Positions 1 through 7,481 are shown, counted from the stretch's first letter. The stretch is 10,944 bases of DNA from Streptococcus sp. (GCA_003521145.1 DOTL01000025.1:1-10944), one strand, 5' to 3'. Numbers and translations are program-made. Notes: a model not told the origin generated them from the sequence alone.

Positions 1-17
1 AGGACCTATCTGGTCCT
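1..17. repeat. Short hairpin inside the IS end
   Basis: AGGACC (1-6), loop TATCT, GGTCCT (12-17) form a perfect 6-bp stem. It lies downstream of rpsD on the minus strand and could be the stem of an intrinsic terminator for rpsD read-through, or protect the element from read-in. The T-tract that would decide this lies beyond the left edge. Confidence 0.35.
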
Positions 18-63
18 CTCTAGATGTTAGCTTTTCGTCACCCACTATAGTTGACAAAGAGCC
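1..63. mobile_element. End of an ISL3-like insertion sequence (body lies off the left edge)
   Basis: Read on the minus strand from position 63, the sequence begins GGCTCT-N10-TAGTGGG, the same 23-base framework seen at 10859-10881 at the other edge of the window. GGCTCT outer ends followed by a TAGTGGG block resemble the terminal inverted repeats of streptococcal ISL3-family elements, as I recall them; no database was consulted. The interior of the element therefore lies to the left. No transposase coding sequence is inside the window. The end sits only 8 bases from the rpsD stop codon. The alternative is a solo terminal repeat or a decayed copy, which the window cannot exclude. Confidence 0.6.
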
Positions 64-71
64 TTTTAAAA
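64..71. repeat. Candidate 8-bp IS target site (TTTTAAAA)
   Basis: Exactly eight bases separate the GGCTCT end of the element from the rpsD stop codon, and they form the palindrome TTTTAAAA. ISL3-family elements typically make 8-bp target duplications, often AT-rich. The matching copy on the far side of the element is outside the window, so the duplication itself is not seen. Confidence 0.35.
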
Positions 72-683
72 TTAAAGCATTTTGTTGTAGAATTCAACGA
101 CAAGTGCTTCGTTGATTTCTGGGTTGATTTCATCACGTTCTGGAAGACGTGTCAATGAACCTTCAAGTTTTTCAGCATCGAATGATACAAATGCTGGACG
201 TCCGATAGTAGCTTCTACTGCTTCAAGGATAGCAGGAACTTTAGCTGATTTTTCACGAACTGAGATTACTTGACCAACTTCAACGCGGTATGATGGGATA
301 TCAACACGTTTACCATCAACAAGGATGTGACCGTGATTTACGAATTGGCGTGCTTGACGACGAGTAGTTGCAAGACCAAGACGGTAAACAACATTGTCAA
401 GACGACGTTCCAAAAGAACCATAAAGTTGAAACCAAGTGTTCCACCTTTAACTTTAGTAGCTTGTACGAACAAGTTACGGAATTGTTTTTCACCCAAACC
501 GTATGAGAAACGAAGCTTTTGTTTCTCAGCCAATTGCAAACCGTACTCTGAAAGTTTTGAACGGTTGTTTGGACCGTGTTGACCTGGTACGTAGTTACGA
601 CGTGCCAATTCTTTACCTGTGCCTGTAAGTGAGAAACCAAGGCGACGTGATTGTTTCCATGATGGACCTGTATAACGTGACAT
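72..683 (-). CDS. rpsD: 30S ribosomal protein S4
   Basis: This 203-aa protein is a primary 16S rRNA-binding protein that nucleates 30S assembly. In many bacteria it also represses its own synthesis. The N-terminal S4/S9 region (residues ~1-90) begins MSRYTGPSWK and has no cysteines, so this is the zinc-independent form. The S4 RNA-binding domain spans ~91-155, with the family signature starting at LERRLDNVVYRLG (91-103). Length is normal. The frame is open for 27 more codons upstream, but the ATG at 683 is chosen because AGGAGG (693-698) lies 9 bases before it and the family begins at MSRYTGP. It has its own promoter and a ~150-nt leader, separate from veg upstream. The IS end follows 8 bases after its TAA, so no native terminator is seen. 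Confidence 0.97.
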   Translation of the reverse strand: MSRYTGPSWKQSRRLGFSLTGTGKELARRNYVPGQHGPNNRSKLSEYGLQLAEKQKLRFSYGLGEKQFRNLFVQATKVKGGTLGFNFMVLLERRLDNVVYRLGLATTRRQARQFVNHGHILVDGKRVDIPSYRVEVGQVISVREKSAKVPAILEAVEATIGRPAFVSFDAEKLEGSLTRLPERDEINPEINEALVVEFYNKML

Positions 684-836
684 TAATAATGTCCTCCTAT
701 AAAAAATATTTTTAGGAAATAACGTTTTAGATAAACCTGATTCGTTCAGAAAGACTTCCCCCAAACAGCAAAGGTTACTTTTCTAGCCGACTTCCTGTTG
801 ACGAGCTTCATTTTATCCTGCTATTATTTCACATAC
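684..836 (-). promoter_or_regulatory. Long rpsD 5' leader with a hairpin over the ribosome binding site
   Basis: The predicted transcript has about 150 untranslated bases before the rpsD ATG. At 695-717 (minus strand) TCCTAAAAA and TTTTTTATAGGA can pair, and the 3' arm includes AGGA of the AGGAGG Shine-Dalgarno. Further upstream the leader holds two copies of GGAAGTC (on the minus strand, in GGAAGTCGG and GGAAGTCTT) and an AACAG/CTGTT pairing. S4 autoregulation through its own mRNA leader is well known in Bacillus. Whether this leader is the same regulatory class is inference. Much of the hairpin is A-U and only moderately stable. Confidence 0.45.
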
Positions 837-842
837 CTTAAT

Positions 843-871
843 ATTTTACCACGAAAAAAAGCCCAAGTAAA
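843..871 (-). promoter_or_regulatory. Predicted rpsD promoter
   Basis: On the minus strand TTTACT (866-871) and TAAAAT (843-848) are 17 bases apart, and TG one base upstream of the -10 makes it an extended -10. The -35 lies inside the terminator that follows veg, so termination of the upstream operon and initiation of rpsD share the same ~35 bases. A second TAAAAT further downstream has no good -35. Confidence 0.55.
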
Positions 872-879
872 GGCTTTTT
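854..879 (-). terminator. Rho-independent terminator after veg
   Basis: On the minus strand AAAAAGCC (872-879) pairs with GGCTTTTT (856-863) around an 8-base loop, followed by a run of T (854-860). It begins 2 bases after the veg stop codon and would end the gdpP-rplI-dnaB-veg transcript. The A-tract on the other side would also let it work in the opposite direction. Confidence 0.8.
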
Positions 880-880
880 C

Positions 881-1183
881 TTATTTATTTTCGATTTCAG
901 CTTGTTCCTCAGGACTCAAATAACGAATGAGAGTTTTCTCAGTCAAAATATCTGAATATGTGTAAGATTCAACATAACTATTATTAATAGCTCCTGCTTG
1001 GGAACTGAAGTCTTGATATTCAACAATAAACAATGATGGATAAACTTCTGTCAATCGACCAATTTTATTCTTTTCACGTTTACGCCCATTCTCTAGGGTC
1101 AATTCTACTAGCTGACCTTCATGTGACTTAATAGCTTCCTTGATGTTTTTCATCTTAGCAACATCTGCAAATCCATCACTCAT
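881..1183 (-). CDS. veg: Veg family protein
   Basis: This small 100-aa soluble protein of the Veg (DUF1021) family is identified by the central pattern R-x4-IGRLTEVYPSLFIVEY (~39-56), then SYTYSDILTE (~73-82). These match the conserved core of Bacillus subtilis Veg (86 aa), which is small, highly transcribed and reported to promote biofilm formation. A role in Streptococcus is not shown by the sequence. The N-terminus is about 10 residues longer than in Bacillus. The start is the ATG at 1183: AAGGAG (1196-1201) lies 12 bases upstream, slightly long, but the internal ATG at residue 11 has no Shine-Dalgarno. It follows dnaB by 29 bases without a terminator and is last in the gdpP operon. Confidence 0.85.
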   Translation of the reverse strand: MSDGFADVAKMKNIKEAIKSHEGQLVELTLENGRKREKNKIGRLTEVYPSLFIVEYQDFSSQAGAINNSYVESYTYSDILTEKTLIRYLSPEEQAEIENK

Positions 1184-1212
1184 ACGTATATATATCTCCT
1201 TAAATCTAAAAA

Positions 1213-2574
1213 TTATGATTCCTCAAACTGAGCAATCGATGAAAATTTATTGTATTCTTTCTGGAATAGTAACTTGACTGTTCCACGCGCACCAGCACGG
1301 TTTTTTTCTAGGATAACTTCGATGGTATTATCTTCAATCGCATTCTCTGGGTCTTCACCTTCTTTTCGGTAGTAATCATCACGATATAAGAAGGCAACAA
1401 TATCTGCATCCTGCTCGATAGATCCTGACTCACGAATATCAGACAAGACTGGACGTTTATCCTGACGTTGTTCAACCCCACGAGATAACTGACTCAAGGC
1501 AATTACAGGAACTTTAAGCTCCTTGGCCAGGATTTTTAACTGTCTTGAAATATCTGAAACCTCTTGTTGGCGATTTTCTGGTCGCGTCCCTGTAATCAAC
1601 TGCAAATAGTCAATCACAATAAGACCGAGACCACCCTCTACTTCTTGTGATAATTTACGGGACCGCGCACGAATCTCAGTAATCTTTATACCAGGGGTAT
1701 CATCTATATAAATAGGTGCCTCAGCTAATGCCCCTTGAGCAATCATCACATTATTCCAATCTTGCTCTGTCAATTGACCTGTACGTAAAGCATGGGAATC
1801 AATCATCCCTTCAGCTGCCAACATACGATCAACCAAGCTTTCTGCACCCATCTCTAGTGAAAAGACTGCAACAGCTTTATTTTGCTTGGTGCCAACATTC
1901 TGAGCAATGTTCAACACAAAGGCTGTTTTACCAACTGCGGGACGAGCTGCTAAAATAATTAATTGATCGGGGTGTAAACCTGTTGTAATCTTGTCAAGGT
2001 CACGGAAACCTGTCGACAACCCAGTAACATCTGACGTTTGCTGTGAACGCATCTCCAAAGTATTAAAATTGACATCAAGAACTTCAGATATTTTGCGGAA
2101 ACCACTACGATTGCTATGCTCTGAGATGTCAACTAAGGCTTTCTCAGCATTCGCAATAATTTCATCAGATTCTGTTGCCCCCTCATATGCTTGGTTGACA
2201 GTCTCTGTCAACCTATTTATAATACGGCGAAGCATGGCTTTCTCAGCCACAATCTTAGCATAGTACTCAGCATTTGCGGATGTTGGGACACTATTGACCA
2301 AATCTACAAGATAAGAAATCCCCCCTATATTTTGGAGGTCATCTTGGTCATCTAGAATGGTGCGTACTGTCGTGGCATCAATGGCATCATTTCTATCCGA
2401 CAGCGTTATCATTGCTTTAAAAATGACACGATGGGAATACTTGTAAAAGTCGTCTGCTTCGATAAATTCTCGAACTGTAATCAACTTTTCTGGGTTAATG
2501 AAAATAGCCCCCAGAACAGACTGTTCCGCTACTAAATCATGAGGTTGTACTCTTAATTCTTGAGCCTCTGCCAC
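1213..2574 (-). CDS. dnaB: Replicative DNA helicase DnaB (called DnaC in Bacillus)
   Basis: This 453-aa hexameric 5'-3' helicase unwinds DNA at the replication fork and partners with primase and, in Firmicutes, with the DnaI loader. The N-terminal domain (~10-110, QPHDLVAEQSVLGAIF) binds primase. A linker precedes the RecA-like C-terminal domain (~180-445) carrying Walker A ARPAVGKT (210-217), the catalytic glutamate in SLEM (E241), Walker B LIVIDYLQL (318-326), SQLSRGVEQR (361-370) and the arginine-finger region KNRAGARG (424-431). Length is normal and there is no intein. The start codon is GTG at 2574, fixed by AAAGGAGG (2583-2590), 8 bases away; the gene is often misannotated when only ATG is sought. 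It sits 43 bases after rplI. Confidence 0.97.
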   Translation of the reverse strand: MAEAQELRVQPHDLVAEQSVLGAIFINPEKLITVREFIEADDFYKYSHRVIFKAMITLSDRNDAIDATTVRTILDDQDDLQNIGGISYLVDLVNSVPTSANAEYYAKIVAEKAMLRRIINRLTETVNQAYEGATESDEIIANAEKALVDISEHSNRSGFRKISEVLDVNFNTLEMRSQQTSDVTGLSTGFRDLDKITTGLHPDQLIILAARPAVGKTAFVLNIAQNVGTKQNKAVAVFSLEMGAESLVDRMLAAEGMIDSHALRTGQLTEQDWNNVMIAQGALAEAPIYIDDTPGIKITEIRARSRKLSQEVEGGLGLIVIDYLQLITGTRPENRQQEVSDISRQLKILAKELKVPVIALSQLSRGVEQRQDKRPVLSDIRESGSIEQDADIVAFLYRDDYYRKEGEDPENAIEDNTIEVILEKNRAGARGTVKLLFQKEYNKFSSIAQFEES

Positions 2575-2617
2575 AATTATTCCCTCCTTTACAAGATTTA
2601 CTTATAGCGTCAACAAA

Positions 2618-3076
2618 TTACTCATCACTATTTTTGATGTTAAGTTTAATTTGTGCACTCACTTCTTTATGAAGCTTTACAGGAACCTCAATTAGACCAA
2701 TCGCACGAATAGGATGTTCAAGTTCAATATGACGTTTATCAACTTTTATACCAAATTGTTTTTGAAGTCCTTCTGCAATCTTTTTGGCTGTAATTGAACC
2801 AAAAGTACGTCCGTCTGGTCCAACTTTCTCAGTAAATTGAAGACGATTTTCTTCTTTTTCAAGTTGCTCTTTAACTTGCTTCGCTTCAGCCAACAACTCT
2901 GCTGCATGTTTTTCTTCAGATTTTTGCTTGCCTTTCAACTCACCGATAGCTTGGTTTGTCGCTTCCTTAGCAAGATTCTTTTTAATCAAGAAGTTTTGAG
3001 CGTAACCTGATGGTACTTCTTTAATTTCGCCTTTTTTACCTTTACCTTTAACGTCTTGTAAGAAAATAACTTTCAT
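2618..3076 (-). CDS. rplI: 50S ribosomal protein L9
   Basis: This 152-aa 23S rRNA-binding protein sits at the base of the L1 stalk and helps suppress frameshifting. The N-terminal domain carries the L9 signature G-K-K-G-E-I-K-E-V-P-S-G-Y-A-Q-N-F-L (13-30). A long charged connecting helix (~40-75, KGKQKSEEKHAAELLAEAK) leads to the C-terminal rRNA-binding domain (~80-148, containing GRTFGSITAKKIA). An open frame extends 14 codons further upstream inside gdpP, but the ATG at 3076 with AAGGAGG (3083-3089) 6 bases upstream and the canonical MKVIFL start are clear. Only one base separates the gdpP TAG from this ATG, and its Shine-Dalgarno lies inside gdpP, so translational coupling is likely. Confidence 0.96.
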   Translation of the reverse strand: MKVIFLQDVKGKGKKGEIKEVPSGYAQNFLIKKNLAKEATNQAIGELKGKQKSEEKHAAELLAEAKQVKEQLEKEENRLQFTEKVGPDGRTFGSITAKKIAEGLQKQFGIKVDKRHIELEHPIRAIGLIEVPVKLHKEVSAQIKLNIKNSDE

Positions 3077-3077
3077 T

Positions 3078-5042
3078 CTAGTCCTCCTTGGGAGCCAACT
3101 CTCCCATAATAGTTTCAATCAATTTATTTTTTGCTTGAGCAACACTACAGTCTCCCAATTGGCAGGCAGCTAAGTTAAAATGCCCACCACCTCCCATTTT
3201 CTCCATAATACGTTGTACATTAATCATTTTATGGCTTCGAGCAGAGATATTCACAGTAGAATCACTTGTCCTAGCGACAACAAAAGTTGCTTCGATACCT
3301 GCCATGGCAAGCATCGTATCTGCTGCCTTAGAAATCACAACATTATTATAACATTTTGGATTATCACCTGAGGCAACAATGATATCATCTGTAATACATT
3401 CACCTGCTAGAATTAGCTCATTGATACGTCGATACTCTTCAAAATCAGTAGCAGATATCGTTTGGATTTCTCCACTGTCACTTCCCAAACTACGTAGATA
3501 AGAGGCGACATCAAAGGTTCGACTAGTCACACGAGTTGAGAAATTTTTAGTATCCAACATGATACCTGCCATAAGGATAGAGGCTTGTATTTTACTCAAA
3601 CGTTCTGGGGCACCTTGGAATTGCAACAACTCCGTAACCAATTCACAGGCTGAGCTCGCTCCGCTTTCAATAAAGGTCAAAACAGCATTTTCAGGAAAAT
3701 CATCATCTCGACGGTGATGGTCTACTACAATAACTTCATTAAATCGATCATAAAAATCCTTAGATAAGGTTAAATTGATCTTAGAATGGTCAACCATAAT
3801 TAGCAACGAGTGTTGGTTGAAAAGCTCCTCAGCCTCTGAAAGGGTAATAAGAGGTGAGTGACCATCTTCTTTTAAGCGTTCGACTGCACGCTCAATATCT
3901 GCATTCATAGCCGTATCATCGTAAACAGCATAGCTTTTTCGAACAATTTGACTGGCAAAATGAGCCATACCGACAGTGGCTCCTAGAGCATCCATATCGA
4001 GATTCTTATGTCCGACAACAAAAACTTTTTCGACTGTTTTCAACTTATCTGAGATTGCAGTCATCATAGCCCTTGTTCTTGTACGAGAACGTTTTACTGT
4101 TGAGACGGAACCTCCTCCAAAATAAAGAAGTTCCTTGTGATCATCGTTTTCCTTGACAACAGCTTGATCTCCACCGCGAGCTAGTGCGATGTTCAGATTC
4201 TGCAAGGCAACCTGACCGATTTGATCATGCTTAAGCGTACCGAACGAAATCCCCATACTCAAAGTCAATGGTAAACCAAGCTCTTGAGCCTGCTGACGAA
4301 AGTCATCCAAGACTGAAAACTTTTGATCCATGAATTCTGTCAAGACACTGTAATTGGTGAAGAAGTAAAAACGATCGCCTTCAACACGTCGATAATGAAT
4401 ATGCTTAGCCTTAGCAAACTCAGAGATAAACCCTGCCACGAATGTGTTGATTTTTGAAACATCGGCATCGGGTAAACTTCCCGTCACATCGTCGTAGTTA
4501 TCAACTGAAATAATCCCGATAACAGGACGAGTCATATTTGGATCAGCATTTTCATCTTTATCATAGGCATTGTCAATAAAATATATCAACTTATTATCAA
4601 AATCTACAAAAGCGGCATATTTATTGTCACCCACGGTTATCACATTCGAAGGTGAACCTTTTCGTTTCTGTGAAATAAAATCCGCAATCAACTGCTTATT
4701 GAAATTTCCATTTTCATCCGAAAGTACTAGCTTCGCATAGGGGTTGAACCATTCAATATGATCATTCTCATCAAAAGTAATAACCCCAACAGGCATCTTT
4801 CCGAGAAGGGTCTTCAAAGAATCTTCAACATCCTGATTCAGTTCATCTAATTGCTCTATTTCCAAGGATTCATATGTTGTCTTTTGGTAATATAGTAAGG
4901 CAACAACTACTACTATAATAATAAAAAGCGCAAAAATGAGTGCATACTCCGATTTTAGTACGCGAACAAAAATAGTAGCAATTCCAAAAAGAATCAGCTC
5001 AATCATTACAAGATGAATCGTTGCAAAGTGAAATCTTTTCAT
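3078..5042 (-). CDS. gdpP: Cyclic-di-AMP phosphodiesterase GdpP
   Basis: This 654-aa membrane-anchored enzyme hydrolyses c-di-AMP to pApA, lowering a second messenger that controls potassium and osmolyte uptake and beta-lactam tolerance. Two N-terminal membrane helices (~7-28 and ~33-52) are followed by a PAS-type sensor (~84-155), where haem binding is known in the Bacillus homologue. Next is a degenerate GGDEF domain (~172-305, with VEGDRF at 220-225 instead of GGDEF, so not a diguanylate cyclase). The DHH domain (~338-500) has GHKNLDMDALG (344-354), VDHS (417-420), DHHRR (441-445) and D497. DHHA1 ends with GGGGH (617-621). All metal-ligand positions visible to me are intact (H345, D349, D351, D418, H442, D497) and length is normal. 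The ATG at 5042 is preceded by AGAGG about 8 bases upstream. It heads the gdpP-rplI-dnaB-veg unit. Confidence 0.96.
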   Translation of the reverse strand: MKRFHFATIHLVMIELILFGIATIFVRVLKSEYALIFALFIIIVVVVALLYYQKTTYESLEIEQLDELNQDVEDSLKTLLGKMPVGVITFDENDHIEWFNPYAKLVLSDENGNFNKQLIADFISQKRKGSPSNVITVGDNKYAAFVDFDNKLIYFIDNAYDKDENADPNMTRPVIGIISVDNYDDVTGSLPDADVSKINTFVAGFISEFAKAKHIHYRRVEGDRFYFFTNYSVLTEFMDQKFSVLDDFRQQAQELGLPLTLSMGISFGTLKHDQIGQVALQNLNIALARGGDQAVVKENDDHKELLYFGGGSVSTVKRSRTRTRAMMTAISDKLKTVEKVFVVGHKNLDMDALGATVGMAHFASQIVRKSYAVYDDTAMNADIERAVERLKEDGHSPLITLSEAEELFNQHSLLIMVDHSKINLTLSKDFYDRFNEVIVVDHHRRDDDFPENAVLTFIESGASSACELVTELLQFQGAPERLSKIQASILMAGIMLDTKNFSTRVTSRTFDVASYLRSLGSDSGEIQTISATDFEEYRRINELILAGECITDDIIVASGDNPKCYNNVVISKAADTMLAMAGIEATFVVARTSDSTVNISARSHKMINVQRIMEKMGGGGHFNLAACQLGDCSVAQAKNKLIETIMGELAPKED

Positions 5043-5063
5043 ATAAAACCTCTTAATCTAACA

Positions 5064-5092
5064 ATTATAACATAAAAAAGCCTTAATTAAAA
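5064..5092 (-). promoter_or_regulatory. Predicted gdpP promoter (perfect extended -10)
   Basis: On the minus strand TGTTATAAT (5064-5072) is a perfect TGnTATAAT extended -10. The -35 position (5087-5092, TTTTAA, 17-base spacer) is weak, which is acceptable for an extended -10 promoter. The -10 begins beside the mnmG terminator and the -35 lies inside its stem. Initiation would be near 5057, giving a leader of only about 15 bases. Confidence 0.6.
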
Positions 5093-5099
5093 GGCTTTT
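5074..5099 (-). terminator. Bidirectional-looking rho-independent terminator after mnmG
   Basis: On the minus strand AAAAGGCTT and AAGCCTTTT pair perfectly over 9 bp (5091-5099 with 5076-5084) around a 6-base loop, followed by TTTTTT (5074-5079 region). It lies 17 bases after the mnmG stop and would end the nudix-mnmG transcript. Confidence 0.85.
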
Positions 5100-5115
5100 A
5101 AAAGTGTTAGAACCG

Positions 5116-7017
5116 TTAGTCCACTTTCCTACGGGCCTTATTATTACCTTCAAGATAAACCATCAAAATTGAGATATCTGCTGGATTGACCCCTGAAATA
5201 CGACTCGCTTGACCAATGGTCTCAGGATTGATTTTCTTAAATTTTTGACGAGCTTCAGTAGCAATGGAATCAATAGCATCCCAATCAATATTTTTTGGAA
5301 TCCTCTTTTCTTCCATACGCTTCATCTTAGCTACTTGATCTAAAGCTTTATTAATATATCCTTCGTACTTGATTTCGGTCTCAAGCAACTCTATAATCTT
5401 AGCGTCCAAATCTTCTGCAGCTGTACCTACAAACTGAGTAGCTGTGGCGTAATCAATCTCTGGTCTACGCATAAACTCTTTAGCTGTCATTGCATCTGTC
5501 AATGGCTTAAAGCCTAGAGCTTGAATTTTTTCATTCGTTTCTTTAATAGGTTTTAATTTTTCTGTTGATAGACGTGTCAACTCACTGTCAAACTGATTTT
5601 TCTTAATTTCAAAGATATTCCAACGTTCATCGTCAACTAAACCAACTTCTCGACCAATAGGTGTCAAGCGCATGTCAGCATTATCATGACGTAATATGAG
5701 ACGATACTCTGCGCGTGATGTCAATAAACGATATGGCTCCAAGGTTCCTTTCGTGACAAGATCGTCAATCATTACACCAATATAGGCATCACTACGTTTG
5801 AGAATAAGCTCAGGTTTACCTTGAACTTTCAGAGCTGCATTGATACCAGCAACTAGACCTTGACCTGCTGCTTCCTCGTATCCAGAAGTTCCGTTGGTCT
5901 GTCCTGCTGTAAAGAGACCTGAAATTAACTTTGTTTCAAGTGTTGCTCGTAATTGATGAGGGAGCACGATATCATATTCAATCGCATAACCAGTTCGCAT
6001 CATCTCTGCCTTCTCGAGACCTTTAATTGAGTGAATCAACTCTTTTTGAACATCTTCTGGCAGACTTGTTGACAGGCCTTGCACATAGACTTCTTCAGTC
6101 TCTCTTCCTTCAGGTTCAAGGAAAAGTTGATGGCGATTCTTATCGGCAAATCGGACAATTTTATCTTCAATTGATGGACAATAACGAGGTCCTACACCCT
6201 TGACAATACCTGAAAACATTGGTGCACGGTGTAAATTATTATTGATAATATCGTGGCTCTCTTGATTCGTATAAGTTAGCCAACAAGGTATTTGATCCTG
6301 AAGATAATCTTCATCTTTCGACAAGAATGAAAAATGATTTGGCTTTTCATCACCTGGTTGAATTTCAGTTTCTTCGTAATTAATTGATGATGCCTTAACA
6401 CGAGGAGGGGTACCCGTTTTAAATCTTCCTATTTCAAGGCCAAGATCCCTCAGGTTATCTGCCAATGTAACAGATGCAAGGCTATTATTAGGACCTGATG
6501 AATATTTGAGCTCACCTAGGATAATTTCACCACGCAAAGCCGTTCCTGTTGTTACAACAACCGCTTTAGCTCCATATTTTTGATTTGTGGCTGTTCTGAC
6601 ACCAACTACCTTACCATCTTCAACAAGAATTTCATCAACCATTGACTGACGGAGAGTTAAGTTTTCCTGACGCTCAACTGTATGCTTCATCGTCATAGCA
6701 TACAAGGCTTTATCTGCTTGTGCACGTAAAGCTCTGACAGCAGGACCCTTACCAGTATTCAACATTTTCATTTGAATATAAGTTTTATCAATATTTTTAC
6801 CCATCTCTCCGCCGAGGGCATCAATCTCACGGACAACAATACCCTTGGCCGATCCTCCAATAGAAGGATTACATGGCATAAATGCCAGCATCTCTAGGTT
6901 AATAGTCGCTAATAAAACCTTACATCCCATGCGGGCTGCAGCTAGGGAGGCTTCTACTCCCGCATGACCAGCTCCGATTACAATAATATCGTACTCTTCT
7001 ATAAAATTATAAGTCAT
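5116..7017 (-). CDS. mnmG: tRNA uridine-5-carboxymethylaminomethyl modification enzyme MnmG (GidA)
   Basis: This 633-aa FAD-dependent enzyme, with MnmE, installs the aminomethyl or carboxymethylaminomethyl group at C5 of wobble uridine U34 in tRNAs reading NNA/NNG codons. The FAD-binding dinucleotide fold starts at VIGAGHAGVEA (13-23). CNPSIGGSAKG (49-59) is conserved. Family signature 1 is GPRYCPSIEDK (276-286, with the functional cysteine C280) and signature 2 is AGQTNGTSGYEEAAGQG (371-387). The C-terminal helical domain that binds MnmE and tRNA is present (YEGYI, then KMKRMEEKRIP). Length is normal. The ATG at 7017 is set by AGGAG (7023-7027), which overlaps the nudix stop codon, so the two genes are almost certainly co-translated. 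Confidence 0.97.
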   Translation of the reverse strand: MTYNFIEEYDIIVIGAGHAGVEASLAAARMGCKVLLATINLEMLAFMPCNPSIGGSAKGIVVREIDALGGEMGKNIDKTYIQMKMLNTGKGPAVRALRAQADKALYAMTMKHTVERQENLTLRQSMVDEILVEDGKVVGVRTATNQKYGAKAVVVTTGTALRGEIILGELKYSSGPNNSLASVTLADNLRDLGLEIGRFKTGTPPRVKASSINYEETEIQPGDEKPNHFSFLSKDEDYLQDQIPCWLTYTNQESHDIINNNLHRAPMFSGIVKGVGPRYCPSIEDKIVRFADKNRHQLFLEPEGRETEEVYVQGLSTSLPEDVQKELIHSIKGLEKAEMMRTGYAIEYDIVLPHQLRATLETKLISGLFTAGQTNGTSGYEEAAGQGLVAGINAALKVQGKPELILKRSDAYIGVMIDDLVTKGTLEPYRLLTSRAEYRLILRHDNADMRLTPIGREVGLVDDERWNIFEIKKNQFDSELTRLSTEKLKPIKETNEKIQALGFKPLTDAMTAKEFMRRPEIDYATATQFVGTAAEDLDAKIIELLETEIKYEGYINKALDQVAKMKRMEEKRIPKNIDWDAIDSIATEARQKFKKINPETIGQASRISGVNPADISILMVYLEGNNKARRKVD

Positions 7018-7025
7018 TTTTTCTC

Positions 7026-7481
7026 CTACTCTTTAAGATGAATGTGTCGTAATTGTCCGTCCCATTCTGGTAAGGCGGCTTTTAGAAATGCGGGTTTCAG
7101 ATTAACGGTATGTAGGTCATCTAAAGCAAGCCACCGGCAAGGTAATGGCTTCGCATCTTCTTGCATGGTGAAAGAGGCATCTTCTAGCAAGTCCACTAAA
7201 TAATGGAACTCGATATTATGATAATGGACCCCAGTTTGTTCAAAGCGATTTTCAACAATGAAAGCTAACTGAACAGCTCTAGATGCGACACCGAGTTCTT
7301 CTCTTACTTCTCGAACCACAGAATCTTCAGTAGCTTCATCCACTTGAATAGCACCCCCAATTGTATAAAAACTGTCCTCATCTTCTACGACTAACAAGCG
7401 ATTGTCTTTTACAATCAAAGCAGTCGCTCTCACACCAAAAACAGTGGAATCAATTTTCATCCGAAAATCCTGATGTTGCAT
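7026..7481 (-). CDS. Nudix hydrolase, substrate unknown
   Basis: This 151-aa single-domain cytosolic protein carries a perfect Nudix box G-x5-E-x7-REVREELGV (43-65), binding Mg2+ and cleaving a nucleoside diphosphate linked to some group X. Residues outside the box (VENRFEQTGVHYHNIEFHYLV, ~76-96 in outline) resemble MutT/ADP-ribose-type Nudix proteins, but I cannot assign a substrate. I recall the order mnmA-nudix-mnmG in other streptococci, suggesting a conserved link to tRNA modification or simply old co-transcription. The frame is open 24 codons further upstream to 7553, but the ATG at 7481 has GGGAGG (7487-7492) 5 bases before it and the upstream part overlaps the structured leader. Its TAG lies inside the Shine-Dalgarno of mnmG. 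Confidence 0.9.
   Translation of the reverse strand: MQHQDFRMKIDSTVFGVRATALIVKDNRLLVVEDEDSFYTIGGAIQVDEATEDSVVREVREELGVASRAVQLAFIVENRFEQTGVHYHNIEFHYLVDLLEDASFTMQEDAKPLPCRWLALDDLHTVNLKPAFLKAALPEWDGQLRHIHLKE

Noticed and set aside
220..225. GGDEF-type domain in GdpP (residues 220-225) as a diguanylate cyclase
   Set aside because: The positions given are protein residues. The motif reads EGDRF rather than GGDEF, the degenerate form expected for GdpP, and the C-terminal DHH/DHHA1 phosphodiesterase is intact.
338..582. Plus-strand and alternate-frame open frames inside rpsD
   Set aside because: They are shadows of a highly conserved gene with biased codons. No Shine-Dalgarno and no recognisable protein family.
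684..764. Upstream extension of the rpsD frame by 27 codons
   Set aside because: S4 proteins begin MSRYTGP, and AGGAGG lies 9 bases before the ATG at 683. The extension covers the leader and has no conserved protein counterpart that I recognise.
1716..2263. Plus-strand open frames opposite dnaB
   Set aside because: Antisense shadows of dnaB with no ribosome site or recognisable domain.
3077..3118. Upstream extension of the rplI frame by 14 codons into gdpP
   Set aside because: The canonical L9 start MKVIFL with AAGGAGG 6 bases upstream is at 3076. The extension would overlap the conserved end of gdpP.
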